Shown piece by piece: positions 8,065 through 16,707 of a stretch of 64,000 bases of DNA. Where the stretch lies: the NCBI RefSeq assembly GCF_019039055.1, contig NZ_JAHOPB010000001.1, forward strand, positions 1,116,001 through 1,180,000, written 5' to 3'. Each line of letters begins with the position of its first letter. The stretch's first letter is position 1. This DNA comes from Reyranella humidisoli (GTDB taxonomy: Bacteria > Pseudomonadota > Alphaproteobacteria > Reyranellales > Reyranellaceae). A model generated the notes under the pieces. It worked only from the letters and a program-made list of their open reading frames with translations, was not told where the DNA came from and made no database searches. The translations under genes were made by a program, and so were the position numbers.

Positions 8065-8763
8065 ATGGATTACGCCGTCATCATCTCCGCCATCGTGCTC
8101 GGCCTTTCCGTTTTGGCCACGGGCGCGAAATTCATCGACTGGTTCCTCCATTCCGATCCCAGGACGATGGTGCGCACCATCCGCTGGATGCTGCTGCTGC
8201 TGGTGATTGCAGCCATTCCGCTGCTGGTGATGATGATCCTGCGCGAACAGTATGCGGGGGCGATGCTGCTCGGTGCCGCGATGATCGTCGTGCCGACGTT
8301 CCTCAAGTGGCGTGCGATCCTCGTGCCGCTGCGCGCCGCCTTTGGCCTCTTCCGGACTAAACCGCCGCCCTTCGAGATGCCGCCGGTCTGGCAGGACCCC
8401 GCGCCTCCCGATCCGCGCGCGCTGCAACATGCGGCCGCTTTGCTCGAAGCCTATCTCAAGCAGGTGGCGCCGGCTGCGTCATCGCCACGGCAGATATCCG
8501 GCCCGGCGGACGACGACGATGACGGCGCCATGACGGTGAAGGAGGCTCTCGACGTGCTGGGTCTGCCAGAGGGCGCCGATGTCGCGAGCGTCCATGTCGC
8601 CCACCGCCGCCTCATGCGCGGCGCGGATCCGGATGCTGGCGGTTCGCCCTACCTTGCCGCCAGGATCGACGAAGCCCGCGACGTTCTGGTTGGCGCCCTG
8701 CGACGGCGAAGCAAGCCCGCCGCCTTGGAAGCGCCGGGACGGCCGCGCCTGTTGAAAGGCTGA
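8065..8763 (+). CDS. Membrane protein with C-terminal J-domain-like region lacking the HPD histidine
   Basis: 232 residues. Two or three membrane segments lie in the first 95 residues (VIISAIVLGLSVLATGA, WMLLLLVIAAIPLLVMMIL, GAMLLGAAMIVVPTF). A proline-rich linker and an acidic DDDDDG stretch follow. Residues about 156-210 read like the Tim14/DjlA-type J domain: ALDVLGLPEGADVASVHVAHRRLM, then a G/S-rich loop and AARIDEARDVLVG. The HPD tripeptide that stimulates DnaK appears as ADPD. GAAGGAG precedes the ATG. It is divergent from the propeller operon. Confidence 0.78.
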   Translation: MDYAVIISAIVLGLSVLATGAKFIDWFLHSDPRTMVRTIRWMLLLLVIAAIPLLVMMILREQYAGAMLLGAAMIVVPTFLKWRAILVPLRAAFGLFRTKPPPFEMPPVWQDPAPPDPRALQHAAALLEAYLKQVAPAASSPRQISGPADDDDDGAMTVKEALDVLGLPEGADVASVHVAHRRLMRGADPDAGGSPYLAARIDEARDVLVGALRRRSKPAALEAPGRPRLLKG

Positions 8764-8784
8764 CGGACGCCCTTCCGTGTTTGG

Positions 8785-9093
8785 CTAGTCGCGGAACACG
8801 GCCAGGTGAAAGGGCCGCTTCGCCGGCTTGCCGGCGACATCGTAGGTATGGACGTTCATCTTCATCGGATCGGCCATCAGTCCGACCGTGCAGAAGCCGG
8901 GCTCGACCGCTTCCTGCGCTGTGCTGCCGATCACGCAGGAGAAGTTGGTCTTCGCTTCGTTCTGAAGCGGCACCTTCCAGGTGATGACATACTGGTTGGC
9001 GCCGACCAGCTCGCACTTGTCGATCATGTAGCCGCGCGCAATCGAACCATCGGCGGCGATCACGCAGGCCAGCCGCTTTTCGAATTCCGTCAT
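8785..9093 (-). CDS. Hypothetical protein, 102 residues
   Basis: I do not recognise the family. From the ATG at 9093 (GGGAG about ten bases upstream) it starts MTEFEKRLACVIAADGSIA and ends RPFHLAVFRD. It contains three cysteines but no signal peptide or membrane segment. The frame extends upstream to 9201, but that part reads as hydrophobic shadow of the HIT gene's leader region. It is convergent with the J-like gene (21-base gap) and divergent from the HIT gene. Confidence 0.6.
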   Translation of the reverse strand: MTEFEKRLACVIAADGSIARGYMIDKCELVGANQYVITWKVPLQNEAKTNFSCVIGSTAQEAVEPGFCTVGLMADPMKMNVHTYDVAGKPAKRPFHLAVFRD

Positions 9094-9199
9094 GTGTCGA
9101 ACGCTCCCTATAATGAAGAGCATCGCATTGGGCGCGATGTGCCATGCGATTAACACGCTCGCCGCGTAGCGTCCTCCAGCAAGCTTCCGGAGTTCCATC

Positions 9200-9598
9200 A
9201 TGTCCGACTCGATGATCGCCGCTTACGACCGCAGCAACGTCTTCGCCCGCATCCTGCGCGGCGAGCTGCCGTGCAAGAAGGTGTACGAGGACGACTTCGT
9301 GCTGGCGTTCCACGACATCGCGCCGCTGGCGCCCGTCCATGTGCTGGTGATTCCGAAGGGCGAGTATGTCAGCCAGGCCGACTTCGGCGCCAAGGCGCCG
9401 CCGGAAATGATCGTGGGCTTCTGGCGCGCGGTGTCAAAGATCGCGCACGATCTCGGCCTGGATCCCGAAGGCTATCGAATCGTGGCCAACCACGGCCCCA
9501 ATGGCGGGCAGCTCGTGTTCCATTTCCATGTCCACATCTTCGGCGGCGGGATCATGGGGCATTCGACGGGCATGCCGAAGCCGGACAAGCAGGCTTGA
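9200..9598 (+). CDS. HIT-family nucleotide-binding protein (HinT-like)
   Basis: 132 residues. The histidine triad HFHVHIFGGG gives His108, His110 and His112, the active site used by HinT-type enzymes to cleave nucleoside phosphoramidates such as adenylated amines. The upstream half has the expected VFARILRGELPCKKVYEDD and HVLVIPKGEY elements. It is cytoplasmic. Its TGA overlaps the likely TTG start of the next gene, a secreted hydrolase. Confidence 0.95.
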   Translation: MSDSMIAAYDRSNVFARILRGELPCKKVYEDDFVLAFHDIAPLAPVHVLVIPKGEYVSQADFGAKAPPEMIVGFWRAVSKIAHDLGLDPEGYRIVANHGPNGGQLVFHFHVHIFGGGIMGHSTGMPKPDKQA

Positions 9599-10644
9599 TC
9601 CGACGGCGCGCCCTGCTGGCGGCGGGCGCGCTCGCGCCGGGTGCCGCCTGGGCGCAGGCACGGCCGCAGAAGTCCCTGACGGAGAGCGGCTGGTATGCGA
9701 GGGGCAAGACCAAGGAACGGACGGTTCGCTTCGCCGGAACGGGCGGCGTAACCCTGGTCGGCACCCTGCTGATGCCGCTGTTCAGCGAGATCCAGTACGT
9801 GCCGGGGATCGTGCTGGTCGCGGGCAGCGGGCCGACCGATCGCGACGGCAACAATCCGCTGGCGCCCGAACGCATCGACCTCCTGAAGAACATCGCGCTT
9901 CTGCTGGCGCGCAACGGCATCGCCTCGCTGCGCTACGACAAGCGCGGCATCGGCCAGTCGACGCCGCGACCGCGCGGCTCCCTCGAGGAACAGGAGGCGT
10001 TCTTCGCCTGGGGGAATTTCGTGGGCGACGTCGAAGCGGCGCATACCGAGTTGTTGCGACACGATGAGATCAAGCCTTACGCGACGGCGCTGCTGGGCCA
10101 CAGCGAAGGCGGACTGCTGGCCCTCGCCGCCAGCAAGGCGCTGGTCTCGAAGAAGCTGCATGCGCTGGTCCTGGCCGCCACGCCGGGCCGCAAGCTCGAG
10201 GATATCCTGCGCGCCCAGATCGCGCGCGACGCACCGCCGTCGCTGCGCCTGCCCACCGATCGCGCCATCGCCGCCATTCTCGAGACCGGCCGCGTGCCCA
10301 ACAACCTGCCGCCCGAACTGCAGCTCCTGTTCCCGCTCTATGCCGGACCTTTCCTGAAAAGCCTGCTGTCGTTCGATCCCTCTTCCATGCTGGCGGAGAG
10401 CCGCACGCCGTGCCTGCTCGTTCAGGGAGCCGCCGACCGCCAGGTCGTGCCGATGGAGGACGTGCAGCCCCTGATCGATGCGCTGCGCGCCCGCAACGTG
10501 TCGGGCGAGGCCGTGGTGATCCCGCAGGTCAGCCACAATCTGAAGACGGTGAGAGGCCCGACCGATCCGGGGTTCGGCGGTCCGCTCTCGCCGGTGGTCG
10601 CGGAGACCCTGCTCAAGTGGCTGGTGCCGGCGCTCGGCGCTTGA
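9595..10644 (+). CDS. Exported alpha/beta hydrolase
   Basis: 349 residues from TTG at 9595, which shares bases with the HIT gene stop (TTGA). This start gives a clean signal peptide, MIRRRALLAAGALAPGAAWA then QA, so a periplasmic protein is expected. The catalytic core shows an oxyanion region GSGPTDRDGNNPL, the nucleophile elbow GHSEGG (Ser about 176), an acid in LVQGAADRQV and a late His in VSHNLK. This is the serine-hydrolase family often annotated as dienelactone hydrolase-like or acyl-CoA thioester hydrolase-like. Substrate unknown. The frame is open further upstream, but only as HIT shadow. Confidence 0.83.
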   Translation: MIRRRALLAAGALAPGAAWAQARPQKSLTESGWYARGKTKERTVRFAGTGGVTLVGTLLMPLFSEIQYVPGIVLVAGSGPTDRDGNNPLAPERIDLLKNIALLLARNGIASLRYDKRGIGQSTPRPRGSLEEQEAFFAWGNFVGDVEAAHTELLRHDEIKPYATALLGHSEGGLLALAASKALVSKKLHALVLAATPGRKLEDILRAQIARDAPPSLRLPTDRAIAAILETGRVPNNLPPELQLLFPLYAGPFLKSLLSFDPSSMLAESRTPCLLVQGAADRQVVPMEDVQPLIDALRARNVSGEAVVIPQVSHNLKTVRGPTDPGFGGPLSPVVAETLLKWLVPALGA

Positions 10645-10693
10645 TCGACCCGCGCGGCCGGCCGATCATCGCCGCAAAGCCGGAGAAGAAGAC

Positions 10694-11560
10694 ATGGCCG
10701 TAACAGTGCGTCCCGTGACCGATGCCGTCGGAGCGGAAATCCTCGGGGTCGATCTGCGCAACTTCAGCGACGAGGAATTCGCCGCCATCGAACGTGCCTG
10801 GTACGCCCATTCGATGATCCTGCTGCGCGGACAGCGGTTGAGCGACGACCATCTGCTGGCCTTCAGCCGCCGCTTCGGCGAACTCGACCCGCCCCCGAAC
10901 CAGGAACGCGGCCGCATCAGCCCGCCCGGCTATCCCGACATCTACGTCGTGTCGAACGTGCTCGACACCAAGGGCGACCCGATCGGCGCGCTGGGCGACG
11001 GCGAGGCCGTCTGGCACACCGACATGAGTTATCTCGACGTGCCGCCCGACGCCTCGATGCTCTACTCGCTGGAGATCCCGCCGGCCGGCGGCAACACCTG
11101 GTTCACCAGCATGCAGGCGGCTTGCGACGCGCTGCCCGCGGACTTGCGCGCAAAGATCGAGGGCCGCCGCGTGAAGCACGACGGCACCTACAATTCGGGC
11201 GGCTTCCTGCGCAAGGGCGTGACGCCGACCGACGATCCCATGGTCGCGCCGGGCGCCTGGCATCCGGCGATCCTGCGCCATCCGGTGAACGGCCGCGCGA
11301 CGCTCTATCTCGGCCGCCGCCGCAATTCCCATGTCGAGGGCTACACGAAGGCCGAATCCGACGCGGTGCTCGAAGAACTGTGGGCGCACGTCACCCAGCC
11401 GCGCTTCATCTACCAGCACGTCTGGAAGGTGGGCGACCTGGTGATGTGGGACAATCGGTCGACCATGCATCGCCGCGATCCGTTCGACAAAACGGCGCGG
11501 CGCGTCATGCACCGTACGCAGATCAAGGGGACGACGAAGCCGATCGCCTTCGCCGCCTGA
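10694..11560 (+). CDS. TauD/TfdA-family Fe(II)/2-oxoglutarate dioxygenase
   Basis: 288 residues, ATG preceded by GGAGAAGAAGAC. The iron-binding triad is visible: His108 and Asp110 in VWHTDMSY and His259 in MWDNRSTMHRR, with the 2-oxoglutarate-binding arginine at 270 or 274 in TARRVMHR. Members oxidise taurine, alkyl sulfates, phenoxyacetates and similar substrates with loss of CO2 from 2-oxoglutarate. The actual substrate cannot be read from sequence. It lies 26 bases before an AGPS-like flavoprotein gene, in the same direction, so the two may be co-expressed. Confidence 0.93.
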   Translation: MAVTVRPVTDAVGAEILGVDLRNFSDEEFAAIERAWYAHSMILLRGQRLSDDHLLAFSRRFGELDPPPNQERGRISPPGYPDIYVVSNVLDTKGDPIGALGDGEAVWHTDMSYLDVPPDASMLYSLEIPPAGGNTWFTSMQAACDALPADLRAKIEGRRVKHDGTYNSGGFLRKGVTPTDDPMVAPGAWHPAILRHPVNGRATLYLGRRRNSHVEGYTKAESDAVLEELWAHVTQPRFIYQHVWKVGDLVMWDNRSTMHRRDPFDKTARRVMHRTQIKGTTKPIAFAA

Positions 11561-11586
11561 ACGATGAAGAAGACTTCGGAGGAAAC

Positions 11587-13179
11587 ATGCGGCGGCAGAA
11601 GAAGTTCTATGCCTGGGGTTACGCCGACGAGGACCTGACCCCGGAGGAGATTCGGCCGTGGGAAGCGGAGATCGCCCAGCGCTACGGGCTCTCCGGCTTC
11701 GACGTGAAGGCGCCGCCCAGGGCGGACGAGATCGTCCTGCGCAAAAGTCGCGTCGACGTACCGTCGGCGCTGCAGGCGATGGTGCGCACCGATCACCTGA
11801 CGCGGCTGGAGCACAGCTACGGCAAGGCGGGCTTCGACACGCTGCGCATGTTCATGCGCTCCGTTCCCAACCCGCCCGACGCCGTGGCTTTTCCCGAAAG
11901 CGAGGAGGACATCGTCAAGGTCCTCGACTGGTGCGACCGCATCGGCGCCAAGGCGATTCCCTATGGCGGCGGCTCCTCCGTCGTGAAGGGCATCGAGCCC
12001 TCGGCCGCCTTCGACAAGGTCGTGACCATTTCGACGCGCCACATGGACAAGGTGCTGGAGGTCGATCCTGTGAGCCACGCGGCGCGCATCCAGGGCGGCA
12101 TCTACGGGCCGGCGATCGAGGATGCGCTACGCAACACGCCGTTCACCATGCGCCACTATATGCAGGCTTATCGCTGCTCGACCCTGGGCGGCTGGATCGC
12201 CACGCGCTCGGGCGGCCACTACGCCACGCTCTATACGCACATCGACGATTTCGTGGAGAGCACGCGGGTCGTGACGCCCGAAGGCACGCTGGAGACGCGC
12301 CGCCTGCCGGGCTCCGGCGCCGGTCCCAGCCCCGACCGGATGTTCATCGGCTCCGAAGGCATTTTAGGCATCATCACCGAGGCCTGGGTGCGCCTGCGCA
12401 AGAAGCCGACCTTCCGTGCGTCGGCCAGCGTGCGCTTCCGCGACTTCCATGCCGGCGCCGACGCGGTGCGCGACATCACGCAGGCGGGCCTCTATCCCGC
12501 CAACTGCCGCCTGCTCGAAGCGCGCGAGGCGCTGCCCGGCATCCCGTGGGACAACGAGGAGGCCGTGCTGGTGCTGGCCTTCGAATCGCCCGACCATCCG
12601 CTCGACGCGTGGATGAAGCGCGCGCTGGAAATCTGCGCCGCGCACGGTGGCGTGGCCGACGAGAGCGACGACGACGAGAACGCGCATCGCTCCGGCGCCG
12701 CCGGCGCCTGGCGCAACAAGTTCATCCGCGCGCCGCACTACGGCGAGCATGCGGTGGCACGCGGTATCCTCTCCTCGACCTTCGAGACCTCGATGACCTG
12801 GGAGCGCACCCGCGACTTCCAAACGAAGATCACGAAGATCGCCAGGGATACGATCAAGGCGGTCACGGGCCGCGAGGGCACGGTCACCTGCCGTTTCACC
12901 CACGTCTATCCCGACGGGCCCTGTCTCTACTTCACCTTTGGGGGCGTGTTCGACCCGAAGAAGGACGCGCTGGCCCAGTTCATGGAGGTCCTGTCGACCT
13001 GCACCGCCGCGACGGTCGAGCATGGCGGCACCACCACGCACCATCACGCGGTCGGCCGCTTCCACCGGCCATTCTACGACCGGCAGCGGCCCGAACTGTT
13101 CGCCCGTGCCCTGCGCGGCGCCAAGCGCGAGCTGGATCCGAAGGGGATGATGAACCCGGGTGTGCTGATCGATCCCTGA
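11587..13179 (+). CDS. FAD-linked oxidase of the alkyldihydroxyacetonephosphate synthase (AGPS) type
   Basis: 530 residues; GGAGGAAAC just before the ATG at 11587 fixes the start. It begins KFYAWGYADED, as AGPS-type proteins do. The FAD-binding PCMH domain has the pyrophosphate loop PYGGGSSVVKG (125-135), STLGGWIATRSGGH and GSEGILGIITEAW. The C-terminal half carries the family HHH motif (485-487, followed by AVG). In eukaryotes AGPS swaps the acyl group of acyl-DHAP for a fatty alcohol; bacterial relatives also include 2-hydroxyacid dehydrogenases, so ether-lipid synthesis is possible but not shown. Confidence 0.88.
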   Translation: MRRQKKFYAWGYADEDLTPEEIRPWEAEIAQRYGLSGFDVKAPPRADEIVLRKSRVDVPSALQAMVRTDHLTRLEHSYGKAGFDTLRMFMRSVPNPPDAVAFPESEEDIVKVLDWCDRIGAKAIPYGGGSSVVKGIEPSAAFDKVVTISTRHMDKVLEVDPVSHAARIQGGIYGPAIEDALRNTPFTMRHYMQAYRCSTLGGWIATRSGGHYATLYTHIDDFVESTRVVTPEGTLETRRLPGSGAGPSPDRMFIGSEGILGIITEAWVRLRKKPTFRASASVRFRDFHAGADAVRDITQAGLYPANCRLLEAREALPGIPWDNEEAVLVLAFESPDHPLDAWMKRALEICAAHGGVADESDDDENAHRSGAAGAWRNKFIRAPHYGEHAVARGILSSTFETSMTWERTRDFQTKITKIARDTIKAVTGREGTVTCRFTHVYPDGPCLYFTFGGVFDPKKDALAQFMEVLSTCTAATVEHGGTTTHHHAVGRFHRPFYDRQRPELFARALRGAKRELDPKGMMNPGVLIDP

Positions 13180-13189
13180 CCGGAGCGCG

Positions 13190-13681
13190 TCAGTGCACCG
13201 CCGCGACCGACCGCGGCAGGAAGAAGAACATGACCAGCACGTGGCGCACGAGCAGCAGCGCGCCCACGCCCACGCAGAAAAGACCGGCGGCGACGAGATA
13301 GTCGTCGACCTCGCCGGTGTAGATGATGGTGTTGGGGATCTTGATCAGCTCGATGCAGATCTCGGCCATCAGGCCGATGGAGAGCTGGCCGACGCCATAA
13401 TTGTGACAGGCATGGTCGATCGTCGCCTGCCATACCTCGTCCGGGCCATCCAGCAAGCCGAAAATCTCGCGCAGGGTCCGGCGCTCCTCCAGAAGGACTC
13501 CCCAGCCGATCATGATGATGCCGATGCCGGTGACGATCTCCATCTCCTCCTTCAGGTCGGGCTTGACCCACAGCGCTCTGGAGACCTCGAACAGGGTGAT
13601 GGTCATGGGCACGCAGATCAGGAGCGAGAGGAGGCCGATCGTGAAACGCGACGTGAGAACGACCATGAGCGAGCGAATCAT
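13190..13681 (-). CDS. Hypothetical integral membrane protein
   Basis: 163 residues, family not recognised. Hydrophobic segments lie at about 14-34 (IGLLSLLICVPMTITLF), 46-64 (IVTGIGIIMIGWGVLL) and 133-155 (GLFCVGVGALLLVRHVLVMFFF). A polar middle contains Cys and His (IDHACHNYG). It is convergent with the AGPS-like gene, leaving ten bases between stops. The 194 bases to its right (13682-13875) show no gene or strong hairpin. Confidence 0.75.
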   Translation of the reverse strand: MIRSLMVVLTSRFTIGLLSLLICVPMTITLFEVSRALWVKPDLKEEMEIVTGIGIIMIGWGVLLEERRTLREIFGLLDGPDEVWQATIDHACHNYGVGQLSIGLMAEICIELIKIPNTIIYTGEVDDYLVAAGLFCVGVGALLLVRHVLVMFFFLPRSVAAVH

Positions 13682-13875
13682 CGAGAGCCTTCTCCGCGAC
13701 GTCGCCGGCCATCCCCCGGCCGCGACAACCCGACCCTAATCGAGCGGTCTCTTCGGGAGCAATCTCGCATATTGCGCCCCTGCTGAAGCCGACGCCGTCA
13801 ACGGCGACACCGGATCACAACCGACTGGTCCCTTCACTTCCCCTACTGTCATTCCGGTAGTGGCGAGCGGTCGCC

Positions 13876-15498
13876 TCAGGCGGCAAGCATCGACCGGGAC
13901 TGCGGCCGCCGGTAGCTGAGCGCCTCGGCGATGTGCAGGCGGCGCACGGCGTCGGAGCCGTCAAGGTCGGCGAGGGTGCGCGCAACGCGGAGCGTGCGGT
14001 GCCAGGCGCGCGCCGACAGGCCGAGGCGTTCGGCGGCGCGGGCCAGCAGCGCGCGGCCCTCGGCGTCGGGTTCGGCAATGGCGGCCAGCAGGGCGCCGTC
14101 AGTGTCGGCGTTGCAGCGTGGCTTGGCCCAGTTGCGGGCGCGGTCGGCCAGAAGGCCGGCGGCGGGATCGGGCTCGACCGCCGTCAGCTTGCCCTTTGCG
14201 TCCAGTCTGGCCAGCCGCTCACGCTGAACGGTGCGGGCGGCAGCGACCCGGGCGGCGATGTCGGCAGAACTTTCCGCCGGCGGCGGCAGCGCGAGATCGG
14301 CGGCGGCGACGGCCGGCACGTCGATGGTGAGGTCGATGCGGTCGAGCAGCGGGCCCGAGAGCTTGGTCTGGTAGTCGGCGCCGCAGCGCGGGCCGCGGGC
14401 GCAGGCGCGGCCGGGATCCATCAGGTGGCCGCAGCGGCAGGGATTCATCGCGGCGATGAGCTGGAAGCGCGCCGGATAGGTGACGTGGGCATTGGCGCGC
14501 GCCACCGTCACGCGGCCGCTTTCCAGCGGCTGGCGCAGCGCTTCGAGCGTGGCGCGGTTGAACTCCGGCAATTCGTCGAGGAACAGGACGCCGTGATGGG
14601 CCAGCGAAACCTCGCCCGGCTTGACGCGCGACCCGCCGCCGATCAGGGCCGGCAACGTCGCCGAATGATGAGGGTCGCGAAAGGTCCGGCGGCGGCTGAG
14701 ACGCCCCTCGCCCAGGTCGCCGGCCAGCGAGCGCACCATCGAGGCTTCCAGCGCCTCCTCCGGTTCGAGCGGCGGCAGGAGGCCCGGCAGGCGGGCGGCC
14801 AGCATCGACTTGCCCGATCCCGGCGGCCCGATCATCAGGAGGTTATGACCGCCGGCCGCGGCGATCTCGAGCACCCTCTTGGCGCTCTCCTGGCCCTTGA
14901 TCTCGCTGAGGTCGGGATAGTGGGCGCGGTCGTCGGCCATCAGCGCCTCGGGCGCCGGCAGAATCTGTTGGCCGCGCAGGTGATTGATCAGCGACAGCAG
15001 CGAAGGCGCGGCGATGATCGGCGGCCGGTCGGTGCCGTGGACGGGATCGAAGCCACCCCACGCGGCCTCGCCGCCACAGACCGCCGGACAGATCACGCCG
15101 CGCCCCGCCGCCTGGGCGGCAATCGCCGCCGGCAGGACGCCCGGCACGCGACAGAGCGAACCGTCCAGCGCCAGTTCGCCCAGGGCCACGAACCCCTCGA
15201 CGCTCTCGCGCGGCAGCACGCCCATTGCGGCGAGAAGGCCCAAGGCGATGGGGAGGTCGTAGTGGCTGCCTTCCTTGGCGAGGTCGGCCGGCGACAGGTT
15301 GACGGTGATGCGCTGCGGCGGCAGCGCCAGGCCCAGTGCGCGAAAGCAGGCGCGCACCCGCTCGCGGCTCTCGCCCACCGCCTTGTCGGGCAGGCCGACC
15401 ACGGTGAACGCTATGGTGCCGGGCGCCACCAGCACCTGCACGTCGACGGGCAACACGTCGATGCCCTGGAACGCCACCGTCCGAACCTTCGCCTGCAT
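13876..15498 (-). CDS. comM: YifB/ComM-family Mg-chelatase-like AAA+ ATPase
   Basis: About 540 residues, slightly longer than the usual 505-515. The N-terminal Lon-protease-like domain reads VDVQVLVAPGTIAFTVVGLPDKAVGESRERVR. The AAA+ core has Walker A GPPGSGKS near residue 223, Walker B LFLDELPEF and a zinc-type CRCGH..CARGPRC insert. ComM is a hexameric helicase that promotes branch migration during natural transformation. The gene has a recognisable promoter upstream (15543-15571) and GGGAG before the ATG. It stands alone. Confidence 0.94.
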   Translation of the reverse strand: MQAKVRTVAFQGIDVLPVDVQVLVAPGTIAFTVVGLPDKAVGESRERVRACFRALGLALPPQRITVNLSPADLAKEGSHYDLPIALGLLAAMGVLPRESVEGFVALGELALDGSLCRVPGVLPAAIAAQAAGRGVICPAVCGGEAAWGGFDPVHGTDRPPIIAAPSLLSLINHLRGQQILPAPEALMADDRAHYPDLSEIKGQESAKRVLEIAAAGGHNLLMIGPPGSGKSMLAARLPGLLPPLEPEEALEASMVRSLAGDLGEGRLSRRRTFRDPHHSATLPALIGGGSRVKPGEVSLAHHGVLFLDELPEFNRATLEALRQPLESGRVTVARANAHVTYPARFQLIAAMNPCRCGHLMDPGRACARGPRCGADYQTKLSGPLLDRIDLTIDVPAVAAADLALPPPAESSADIAARVAAARTVQRERLARLDAKGKLTAVEPDPAAGLLADRARNWAKPRCNADTDGALLAAIAEPDAEGRALLARAAERLGLSARAWHRTLRVARTLADLDGSDAVRRLHIAEALSYRRPQSRSMLAA

Positions 15499-15542
15499 GA
15501 ACTGCTCCCGATCCGTCAGGGAACAATTAAAGAACGTATGCG

Positions 15543-15575
15543 ACTATAGTAAAGCACGCGACGGTTGTAAAGCAC
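15543..15575 (-). promoter_or_regulatory. Sigma-70-type promoter for comM with overlapping direct repeats
   Basis: Read on the minus strand, TTTACA (15571-15566) and TATAGT (15548-15543) are separated by exactly 17 bases. This puts a start site roughly 35-40 bases before the comM ATG at 15498. The sequence is notably AT-richer than its surroundings. GTAAAGCAC occurs twice on the plus strand (15549-15557 and 15567-15575), 18 bases apart, covering the spacer and the -35 box, so a regulator could bind there. Confidence 0.6.
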
Positions 15576-15601
15576 CATAGGTAGCGAAGTCGCGAACGTC
15601 G

Positions 15602-15625
15602 CCGCCGGGCGTCAGGCGCCGGCGG
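15602..15625 (-). terminator. Weak hairpin after the TRAP-type gene
   Basis: CCGCCGG (15602-15608) can pair with CCGGCGG (15619-15625) directly after the stop of the solute-binding protein gene. There is no run of T after it, so a Rho-independent role is uncertain. Confidence 0.35.
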
Positions 15626-16609
15626 TCAAGGCACCGATGCGATGGCCTTGATCCGCGCCACCAGGGCCTTCACGGCCGGGTCCGCCCTGTAGTGTGCGGA
15701 GACCGGCTCCGTGGCGTCGGCCAAAGCCTTGCGATCGACTTCCGTGACGATTTCGACCCCCAGGGACGCCGCCGTCGCGCGCGCCGCATACTCTCGCTCA
15801 AGGCGCAGCTGGCGCTGCAGCGTGGCGGATTCCCGGGCAGCGGTACGGAGCAGCTGCTGGTCGTCCGGCGACAGACGCAGCCACGCCGCCTTCGAGACCA
15901 CCAGGATCTCGGGCGGCCGCGAATGCCGGGTCAGGCTGTAGACGCCCGTCGCCGTCTGCTGGCGCGATGCCAGAAAGGCGGAGAGGTACGCGGAGGCGTT
16001 GTCCTCGGCCGCATCGACGAGCCGGGCCTTGAGGGCTTCGTAGACAAGGCTGCCCGGCAGAGGCACCGGCTGGCCGCCCATCGCCTGCACGGTCGCCCGC
16101 GCCATCTCGGAGAGCGGCACGGCGATCTTCAGGTTCTTCATGTCTGCTCCGTTGCGGACGGGCCGGCGCGCCATGATCGAGCGGTAGCCCGGATCGTAGA
16201 AGCAGAGGCCAACGAGGCCGATCTCGTCGAGGGACGCGAGAATCTCCTCGCCGATCGGCCCGTCAAGCGTCCGACGCACATGGTCGTCGGACTCGAAGAG
16301 GTAGGGGAGCGAGAGCACGGTCGTCGCGGGCACCAGGTCGTGGAAGTTCGCAACGCCCACGGTCGCCATGGCGAGCCTGCCGGTGCGCACCTGCTGGAGG
16401 GTGAACGACTCGGTGTCACCACTCTTAGGCTGGAGCGCCAGCTTGATGCGACCACCGGTGCGTTCGGCGACCAGCCTCGACATCTCGGCCATGGCCAGCA
16501 CCGACGGATAGTCCGGGCGATGAACGGTCGAGACCCCGAATGTCTCGGCTCGCGCCGCGACCGGCCCCAGAAGCAACGCCGCCATCACCGACAACCACAA
16601 CCCACGCAT
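15626..16609 (-). CDS. TRAP transporter solute-binding protein (DctP family), orphan
   Basis: 327 residues from ATG at 16609. It begins with a Sec signal peptide, MRGLWLSVMAALLLGPVAARA then ETFG. The mature part has the DctP layout: RLAMATVGVANFHDLVP, the linker with VLSLPYLFES, and GYRSIMARRPVRNGADMKNLKIAVP, whose arginine normally holds a carboxylate. TRAP systems import organic acids using the ion gradient. No DctQ or DctM membrane genes are adjacent, so it must use a remote partner or serve signalling. A LysR regulator gene lies about 98 bases upstream on the same strand. Confidence 0.88.
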   Translation of the reverse strand: MRGLWLSVMAALLLGPVAARAETFGVSTVHRPDYPSVLAMAEMSRLVAERTGGRIKLALQPKSGDTESFTLQQVRTGRLAMATVGVANFHDLVPATTVLSLPYLFESDDHVRRTLDGPIGEEILASLDEIGLVGLCFYDPGYRSIMARRPVRNGADMKNLKIAVPLSEMARATVQAMGGQPVPLPGSLVYEALKARLVDAAEDNASAYLSAFLASRQQTATGVYSLTRHSRPPEILVVSKAAWLRLSPDDQQLLRTAARESATLQRQLRLEREYAARATAASLGVEIVTEVDRKALADATEPVSAHYRADPAVKALVARIKAIASVP

Positions 16610-16707
16610 CAGGACCACACTTTCCGGGTTTGCACTTCCACGGAAGGAAAGTGGGGCGCGGGCGAAGGGATGCTATTTCATAGTCTTCAGACGAACATGA
16701 ACGCCAT

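Noticed and set aside
13933..15549. Open frame of 538 codons antisense to comM
   Set aside because: Low-complexity Arg/Gly/Gln text; comM is confirmed by AAA+ motifs and a promoter.
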